Positions 57,111-64,000 of a DNA stretch of 64,000 nt are shown here, in pieces. This stretch comes from Branchiostoma belcheri (lineage: Eukaryota; Chordata; Leptocardii; Amphioxiformes; Branchiostomatidae), in assembly GCF_001625305.1 (NCBI RefSeq), contig NW_017804087.1, forward strand, positions 223,515-287,514, read 5' to 3'. Below the pieces are notes generated by a model. The model saw nothing but the letters and a program-made list of their open reading frames with translations. It was not told the DNA's origin and made no database searches. Each line of letters opens with the position of its first letter. The stretch's first letter is position 1. The translations under genes and the position numbers were made by a program.

Positions 57111-59420
57111 GCATGGCTGGTGGAACGTTACACAGAACACATGCAGGAAACATACCACTTATGAAATCCATTTCCATAGAAGAACATTTGGACTACATTG
57201 TGTGTATGAAACTATGAAATCAAAGATGCCATTTGAATTTACAAAATCTTCGAAAAAACAAGAAAAAAATGACATAGGTGTCTGAAGAAACCATATATTT
57301 TGTATGCAAAGTTAATCCACTGTTCAATGTCAGGTGCTACATGCTTAAATGACAATGGCACTGACAATGATGCAAAACCCTGGTAAAAGCATATCTTCTC
57401 GCTGCCTGTTTCTTTTCAAAATGCCAGAATCAAAGGTGAGCTACTAGAAAAGTCTCTACATCAAAGTATATTAGAGGCTAGCTGAAAGTTGGCATTGCTA
57501 AGAAAGCAACTTGTATGAATAAATGTTTAAAGGCACTTCGATATGGCACTTCTATATAATATTATGCTTTCACTGTCATCATAATGTCATTCTCAAATAT
57601 CACATCAAATATGACACCATTTCTAAAGTAGTGATATCTGGATAGTATGGAACATGGTACAAATGTAGCTTCAAGACAGTATGAAATTGGCAAGGCAGTA
57701 TACATTTCTCACCCACTTGGCAGGTGTAAAAATAAGAAAGCACAATAAAAATGCCTAGATACACGTCAAAAATAAGCCGAACCCAGACCCTCTGCTTGGA
57801 GAGCATGAAACATACTGATGTCAAAGCAGCCAGCGTGCCAGACTTTGGATCCAGACTGTGAAAAAACAAACACACCAGCTGATGACATAGGATTAGCACC
57901 TACTCGAAAATAGACCACAGCACAGGGCATTACCCAGTTCATTATCTTTATTGACTTTCCCTCCATAGTGCAACAGTACACATCCCTGCTGTGTTACACC
58001 GCCCTCAGAATTCCAACCATTTATAAAATATAAAAACGTAGAAAACAGTTACAGAATAATTTGAATATTTGCAAATAGATTGAAAAACTATCTTGACACA
58101 CAATTTTTAATATTTGCAAACAAATCGTCAAAGCTAGCTTGACAAACATTTTGTATATTTGTAAATAAATTGAAAAACTAGCTTGACAAAATGTACAGCA
58201 GAACACTAACCTATAGTATGATGTAAATCTATAAAAAAATTGGCTACTCAAAATTATGGCGTGTTGCTTATTTTGCAAAAGAAATAATATTTATTGATTT
58301 ATGCGAGCTGACTGTCATTACGGCTGGGAAGAAGATTATTTCCAGCTAATTCACTGATGCATCTGGTGTTTTTAATTATTCAGAGAGACTAAAGAAGCTA
58401 ATTGCTGGCCCAATTTATCAATCATAGTGTGCTACCACATATTAGTGCCTGCTGGCTTGTTTTATGTAATTTTTGTTGGAAGATGACACATTCTTGAATT
58501 ACATACAGTTCAAACTATTACAAAATAAAACAACTTAAAATCATCAACAAGGTAAACAACTTAGACCTATTATACAAATTTAAAGTGTTGTTCTATTGCA
58601 AAAAATCTGGAATAGGCCATATTTTTGCTGGCTATTTTCGAGAACTGTCTTCAATGTTTCAATCAAGAAACTCTATTCCTATTGTAGCACTGGGCTGCAC
58701 GGCAACATGAACATTTGTTAGCACTCTGAAGGAAATGGGCAAAGATAAGAATGGCAGTGCACACAATTACAGCAAATACTATTACGGCTATCTACCACGC
58801 ATTCTGATCAAGGCTTTGAGAGAAAAGAGCTTTATGGATAGATGTGATACACGGGGAGAGGCAATCTAGGAAAATTCTCTGGACCTTCATCCATTTTCGC
58901 CCCCAAACACTGCAAGGATCCATCTCCATCAGTACTTGTCTATGTGAAGAATGGGGGGCCCTCCGTAGAAATGGGTCCCTTTCCGTGCTGCTGCCCTCTG
59001 CAAAATGTGCCCGGCCATTTTTACCCGTTTACACCTCAGAAGTGTATTCTAGTTGCGTTTCCTTCTTTTCTCAAAATTGTAAGATTCTGCCAGAAAGATT
59101 TGACGGCCAAAAATCCACTTTGTACCATGTAGTTGTAGATGCAAATGCTGTAGAAGAAATTGGTACAAAATGTTCTCAAAACTGCTTTGTTTTTCTGCAT
59201 TTCTGGATGTATTACCATCCCAAGGATTTCAAATAAAAGGTCTAGAAATCCTGGTATAATATTAAACTTGTTCAGTATTAAGTTATCATTACGGAGCAAA
59301 CAGAGTTTCTTGACCTTTTATGACCTTGAGAACACAGTGTGCAGCAGTTACACAGTAACGCAGTATGACGGGGGTATTCCCCCAGAACTAACACTGTGAT
59401 GCAATACACTGGGTTAGCCT
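57111..59420. other. Non-coding stretch, nothing firm
   Basis: Mostly A+T-rich. 58840-59000 is G+C-richer. The 130-codon plus-strand frame at 58844-59236 has no recognised homology. A GGGGTATTCCCC palindrome near 59371 matches the NF-kB consensus but is isolated. Confidence 0.4.
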
Positions 59421-59423
59421 GCC

Positions 59424-59443
59424 AGGTCAAAGGTTAATGACCT
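59424..59443 (+). promoter_or_regulatory. Nuclear-receptor DR1 and IR1 half-sites
   Basis: AGGTCA (59424), AGGTTA (59431) and TGACCT (59438) are each separated by one A. They form a DR1 of the type bound by HNF4 or RXR heterodimers, and an adjoining inverted pair. Use in vivo is inference. Confidence 0.45.
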
Positions 59444-60409
59444 CCAGGCCAAGGGCAACCAATGGCCAATCACACCAAACCATTCGGAATGGGCGGGGAC
59501 TAATCGACTGTAGCAGTTCAATAGACCTAACACAGGCGATGGCAAAACATGGTTTTAGAAATACACTTCTACCATTCAACTATAAACAATGGTAGCCAAT
59601 ATAATTTCAGAGCTGCAAATCCAAAAATATGCTGAATGAGGAAATCTACCTGATATTAATATCTATTGCCATTTCTTAGCATGTTTTCTTCATTATTTCC
59701 TACTCGAAGCGTTTGAAATACCCCAAAAACAATCTACGCGAGGAGTCCCTTTTATTTTTTTGGTACCAGCAATGTATATCCAGAACCAGCTTACAAAATG
59801 AAACAAGCAACTAAAAAGATGAAGTAAAGAAAAAATATTTCTTTTTCTAATTGAAATTTGATCATTGTGGAGTCTAAAAGAATCTATGGAATCGCGAGTT
59901 TCTCCTATAATTACTTGTGAGGGAGCATATTGATTACCTTTACCAGTGTTATAAAGATAATGGACAGGGTTAAATCCATGTAACCAACCCCAGGCTAGAG
60001 ATGACCTCTCCAAGATACGGAGATTCTATTTTTAGGTGACAGTCAAAATCTCTTAAGTTTCTAAAATATGGGATGCATTTTATGGCATTCACATGTGAGG
60101 CCCTTTGTCATAAAATACTTCTATAACATAATTCTGGTAAAGACATATGACAGCACAGTTGGGTATACTAGAGAATTGACAAGCAAAATGGAAAAAAAGT
60201 TTCTTTCTTTCCTATAGACTTATGAATCACATGATGTTTTAAAAATAAACTGTCACCTTGAAAAGGTACTTGGTAGAGAGAAAATACAAGCTGCTGCTAC
60301 TTTTGTTACAATGTTTTATGAGCATTGATTATATTGACTGTCTGATATAACAGATGTTGTTTTTCACTGGGTGTGAAAACATGTCTGTAGTTGAAATCCC
60401 CAACTCCAG
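59444..60409. other. Non-coding stretch, nothing recognised
   Basis: A+T-rich, no feature. Confidence 0.4.
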
Positions 60410-60600
60410 TCCTGGAGTAGAAACAACGAAAAGAAATTAGACATTTCAGATTTTCGGGAAGTGTTTTGGGTTTCATCATGAATGTATTGGAACTATTTGT
60501 ATGGTCATGGGGAAATATCCAATGTACATCTTAGAATGGTTTGTTACTCATAAGATTGTATGATGTAACTCACTATGGTATAACAATGTTATACCACAAT
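60410..60600 (-). repeat. SINE family tail, inverted copy at 60.4 kb
   Basis: ATTTCAGATTTTCGGGAAGT, TTTTGGGTTTCAT, TATTGGAACTAT and ATTGTATGATGTAACTCA match the complement of the 52.33 kb SINE tail, more diverged than the 39.6 kb copy. Confidence 0.45.
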
Positions 60601-61088
60601 TACAAATGTACACAGTACATATCCCTGGCAACCACATACCACACCCTTCTGCACCACCCAAAACAATACTTCTGTCTCAGAAGTAATTAAAACTTCTCAA
60701 GGATATTTAAAAAGAACACAAAAACAACAGAGCATTTCAGATGTGTGACTTAAGCATATCTTCACTGAAAAAGTAGACAGAAACTAGAAAGGCCAATATT
60801 TGCTTTGGAGCAAATACAGCGATGGGTTCACCACATTTTACGACATGGCAGGGAAAGAATGGGAAACACAAGGGAAAACAATGATTTACATTGATATAAC
60901 TATAATATGAAGTAAAATACAACTAAAACAACAGTTGGATAGCTATTCCCTACTTTATTGGTTAGGATTTTTAATTGCATAATGCAAACTGTTGATTTTC
61001 AAAATAAAATAAAAAACGTCCATGCCCGGCATTCCACTGCTGGAGCAGGAAAGCTTGAAATACCTACCAAAACACTTGAATACAGACA
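60601..61088. other. Non-coding stretch, nothing recognised
   Basis: A+T-rich, no feature. Confidence 0.4.
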
Positions 61089-61090
61089 TA

Positions 61091-63355
61091 CAGTACCGTT
61101 CGCGTTATAGTTAACCGGGTACCGCGTTACTAACGAGTTAGATTTTCGTCAGAAAATGGTTAGAAAATCGTCAGTATTTGGTTAGATTTTCGTCAGAAAA
61201 TGGTTAGAAAATCGTCAGAAATTATTTCTAACGCGTTACCGTTTGCGTTAATGTGATAGGGTCGGATTTCATGTTTGTTTTGCGCGCCGACAAGACAATA
61301 GCAATTTGCCACCTCCTGGGGCGTCCGCTAATGTGTTGCGATGTTGCCCCTTGAAAAATAACAGCACCAGAGGCAAGTGGACATGTGATTCGTAAAATAA
61401 CTTTGTGGTTTATCCATGTGTCGACTGTGTGAAGCGAATTGTGCTATCTTTTAATGCTATTCTATAGTTATTTCTAGCTGAAAATTACGTTGTGTCAACA
61501 AAGTGTAGCAGTGGGCAGACGATGTCTTGTACATTTTGTACCAGCGGCGGCCTACCGCTCTCACAGGACGTCATGGGACGTGACGAAACAAGAAATATCT
61601 GCCGTAGAAGAAATATAAATCGGTAACTCATGCCTTAAATTCACGGCGGTTTTTGACACAAAAGAAAAATTATTATAATTTTTGTAAGGCGCGCGGCTTA
61701 CTAGTAGTAGCGGCTTACTCACGGTAAAATGTACCGTCACTCCCGGCGCAAGGACTCGGTTCGCCAGCTGAGGACTTTCCACAACCATATGATGATATCA
61801 TACTTAATAAAGGAATATATATAATAGATCTATCATGTTGAAATGATAATTGTAATACATGGTTCTATTTAATAGCGGTAGTTTCGTTTCTTATTTTGAG
61901 GAGGGAAACTGTCAAAAATCGAGGGAACGCAAACTGAGATCGGCTCACTTCCGGGTGCATAACGCCAAAATTTCTCGACGATTATATAAAAATGACCACT
62001 CATTTGCCGCCTACGGTAGCGTGTACATGGTAGTGCGATCATATCGTGCCAAAGTCAGCGTCAAACGTCAGAAAATCCCCGTAAAAATATAGTTGCAAAA
62101 CACATTATCCCGCGCACTCAGGGCCGGCCGCCGGCATGTGAAGCAGCATGCTTATTATGTCGTTCGTCCGTCAGGTTGACGAGGACCGCTTTGTCATCCC
62201 TCTGTAGTAGGGTGTGTCCTCAGGTGACTGTAGAGTCCAATTTTCGCCCGGAACCGGCGCTCACAGTGCGGGCAGGAGAACAGAGCAGTGTTCGCCACAG
62301 GACCGGCTGCACCCTCCTTCCTGGCTCGTCTCTTCTGCTGTGCGGCAGTTCTGCGTGCTTCCTGCATGCTTATTATAATATGCAAGTAGCTACGCTCTGA
62401 TTGGTTCACCTTAGATGACCTGCGCTGTGATTGGCTAGAACGAAGCCCGTTGCATGCTGGGGCGCCCTTCCGCGCGAAATGCAGAGAGCTGGATCTCGAG
62501 AGAGCCACATTTACGCTGGTTTCTACCTTATTTCTACGACTAATTAGCAACATCCTAGTGACGAAATGCGTACTCAAAAGAATTTTCGGGAAAAAAAATA
62601 TATGTACATGTGGATTTGTGGTGCCTTTGGCGTAATTTTGTCGGTCACATACAACGTAATGTAACACGGAAGTGCACGGAGTCGGAGTGGCGGCACGGCT
62701 TTCCGTCCCACTCTAAACAAAACTCCAAGGACATAACAAAACTCCCCAAAACTGGTCAATAATTAGCCATAAAAATGTTGGTGGGCACGTGTAAATATGC
62801 TGCCTTTTTTCGAGTGTTATAGGAATTTTCCGCGATGTTTTTGCACATCCCTAACGTTACCTCACGCCCGCCGCCTATTATGTACGGCGGACCGGGGCAT
62901 TTATAACTTAAGATCATCTAGGTTTGCTTATTCGGTGGTAAAATAAGTTAACAGAGAAAAACAGCAAAACAAAGTTGACAAACTATAGAAACGCTTGCCT
63001 GGGCAACAGTGACAAAAGAAAATGTCGATCTAATTGAATTGCGCCGGTGATCGTAAAACGTTTTAAACGTTACAATATAGTAAAATGCAGGCTAGATCAA
63101 CGTTCCTTCCGCTGTTCCAGCGGTGTGTATCGGTAATTTCCCGCCCCGCATGAGGTAAATTAGTACTCCTCCCACGATTCCTGTGATGTTACCGCGCCTG
63201 CATATGAATGGAGAAGTCTAACGGAAAAGTAACGGAAAACTTTCGGAAAAGTAACGGAAAACTTTCGGAAAAGTAACCAGTTAATAACGGAAAACTAACG
63301 GGAAAAAAACGCGTTAGTAACGGCCGTTAGGGTAACTATAACGCGAACGGTACTG
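61091..63355. mobile_element. 2265 bp non-autonomous DNA transposon, TA target duplication
   Basis: The ends are inverted repeats starting CAGTACCGTTCGCGTTATAG. Twenty-three bases match perfectly and similarity continues to about 45 bases (both sides reach TTACTAACG). A TA dinucleotide lies just outside each end (61089-61090, 63356-63357). CAGT ends with TA duplication suit pogo/Tigger-type Tc1/mariner relatives, which is inference. Inside the left end is a 44 bp direct repeat (61137-61224, GATTTTCGTCAGAAAATGG type). Inside the right end are TAACGGAAAA/TTTCGGAAAA repeats (63217-63300). The interior is CpG-rich and includes two ATTGG (CCAAT) boxes near 62398 and 62431. No transposase was found. 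Confidence 0.75.
62159..62363 (-). mobile_element. LINE 3' end fragment nested in the DNA transposon
   Basis: A 205 bp insertion flanked by a perfect 13 bp direct repeat (GCATGCTTATTAT at 62146-62158 and 62364-62376). On the minus strand it encodes a Lys/Arg/Ala-rich stretch followed by CPHCERRFRAKIGLYSHLRTH, one C2H2 finger of the C-x2-C-x12-H-x3-H form. After a stop it has a short tail. Single C-terminal fingers with an IGL-SH core are, as I recall, a feature of some LINE-encoded proteins. With 5' truncation and a target duplication, the LINE reading is better than a host zinc-finger gene. The open frame extends upstream (62194-62667) only by chance. Confidence 0.6.
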
Positions 63356-63357
63356 TA

Positions 63358-63597
63358 CTGTCAGTATGGAAATGCTTCTGTGCAGGTGTTAATCAAGTTA
63401 AATCCCAACAGCCAATCAGCAAGAAGTATAGAGGAAAGCTGCATGCCTATTGGTTGATGCCCTGCATTCCATTGTGATGACTCATGCCCAAACGTGGTAA
63501 ACAAGGCAAACTAACACAGTAATACATTTGCTATAACACAGCCAAAAAACTCAAATAAAACCATTCTAAAAGCCTGTATCACAATAATTTAAAAAAC
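63358..63597. other. Non-coding stretch, nothing recognised
   Basis: A CCAAT-type pair (AGCCAATCAGC at about 63408, CTATTGGTTGATG at about 63447) occurs, without further promoter evidence. Confidence 0.35.
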
Positions 63598-63775
63598 ACC
63601 TAGGGGTATTTGCCCACTCTACCTCCATACCAAATTTCAGGACCTTGGGCCCTAAAATGAAGAAGATGAATCCATTTTAAAAAATGGCAGGAGGAGAAGG
63701 AGAAGAAGAAACATCAGAAAAAGCAATATGGTTTCACCACACCACTTCGTGGTGTGGTGAACCCATAAAAAGTTT
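63598..63775. repeat. Repeat end with perfect CACCACACCAC hairpin
   Basis: A purine-rich segment (GGAGGAGAAGGAGAAGAAG) is followed by TTCACCACACCAC-TTC-GTGGTGTGGTGAA, a 13 bp perfect stem with a 3-base loop at about 63734-63762. The order of words (AAATTTCAGGACCTTGGGCC, GAAGAAGATG, GGAGAAGAAG, hairpin) looks like the end of a dispersed element. I cannot name it. Confidence 0.45.
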
Positions 63776-64000
63776 GGCAAAAAAAGTTGCCTTCATTATG
63801 AAATCTAGGTGGTCATGAAGGTTGAACAAATGACTAAACACACAGAGGATGGCTTGGCGAATAATAATAGAATCTTCATATTCTTTTTTTTTTCTTTTCC
63901 TGAATTGATTTTGGCATTCTTTGACATAATCTAGTATCGTTTTCCTATACATTCTTTGCACCATACGACATATATTCGCTCATTTTGTACGATTTACAGT
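63776..64000. other. Non-coding stretch, nothing recognised
   Basis: A+T-rich to the end of the window. Confidence 0.4.

Noticed and set aside
59370..59383. NF-kB palindrome GGGGTATTCCCC
   Set aside because: Isolated site with no supporting context. Kept only as a note.
62194..62667. 157-codon C2H2 zinc-finger host gene
   Set aside because: Only the last 60 or so residues are protein-like, they lie inside a 205 bp insert with a target duplication, and the upstream part of the frame is transposon interior.
1..64000. MicroRNA, tRNA, rRNA or snRNA genes
   Set aside because: I looked by eye for common conserved mature microRNAs (such as let-7, miR-10, miR-100, miR-124) and for intact tRNA A and B boxes in proper spacing, and found none. 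A covariance-model search would be decisive.
1..64000. CRISPR array or bacterial operon
   Set aside because: Tandem repeats here are minisatellites without unique spacers. Gene density and repeat content are eukaryotic.

Overview
This 64 kb window is eukaryotic, repeat-rich and almost free of protein-coding sequence. No exon of a host gene could be supported. The few protein-like stretches belong to retroelements. The best match is a marine invertebrate deuterostome, most likely an amphioxus (Branchiostoma-type) draft scaffold. I judge this from the Penelope-like element with its hammerhead-bearing flanks, the tRNA-derived SINEs, the abundance of short palindromic DNA elements, and an unmerged overlap of about 2% divergence at an assembly gap, as expected of a highly heterozygous animal. 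The species call rests on recalled resemblance, not on a database search.

Layout. 0-27 kb is non-coding sequence. It holds a GGAT microsatellite, several G+C/CpG-rich blocks that look like regulatory or conserved DNA (about 1.9-2.2, 5.2-5.7, 7.25-7.57, 16.4-16.9 and 22.9-23.4 kb), three short palindromic DNA elements (7.9, 13.9, 18.8 kb), a tight nuclear-receptor half-site cluster (10.74 kb), a perfect RFX X-box (17.75 kb) and a 1 kb CpG-rich block with an internal duplication (19.0-20.06 kb). At 27.78-29.71 kb lies a Penelope-like retroelement (PLE). Its reverse transcriptase is split into two oppositely oriented halves, both flanks carry hammerhead-ribozyme-like motifs pointing outward, and the whole is bounded by a 13 bp direct repeat. 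At 32.41-32.53 kb a 125 bp near-palindrome consists of only the two outermost ends of the same element family. From 30 to 61 kb there are repeated copies of two dispersed repeat families and a SINE family, several minisatellites (25, 42/24 and about 65 bp units), a second perfect RFX X-box (40.29 kb), a 1 kb segment present twice across a 20-N gap (43.69-45.92 kb), and a CpG-rich block with eight CCATAAA/CAATAAA motifs (56.3-57.1 kb). At 61.09-63.36 kb is a 2265 bp DNA element with 23 bp terminal inverted repeats and TA target duplications. A 205 bp 3' end of a LINE, encoding one C2H2 finger, is nested inside it with its own 13 bp duplication.

There is no operon or pathway to describe. The regulatory reading is that of a gene desert or large intron with scattered enhancer-like blocks, into which mobile elements have inserted. 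The observations most worth following are the inverted-dimer architecture of the PLE together with its 125 bp miniature at 32.4 kb, and the retinoid-type DR5/DR2/IR1 half-site cluster at 10.74 kb.
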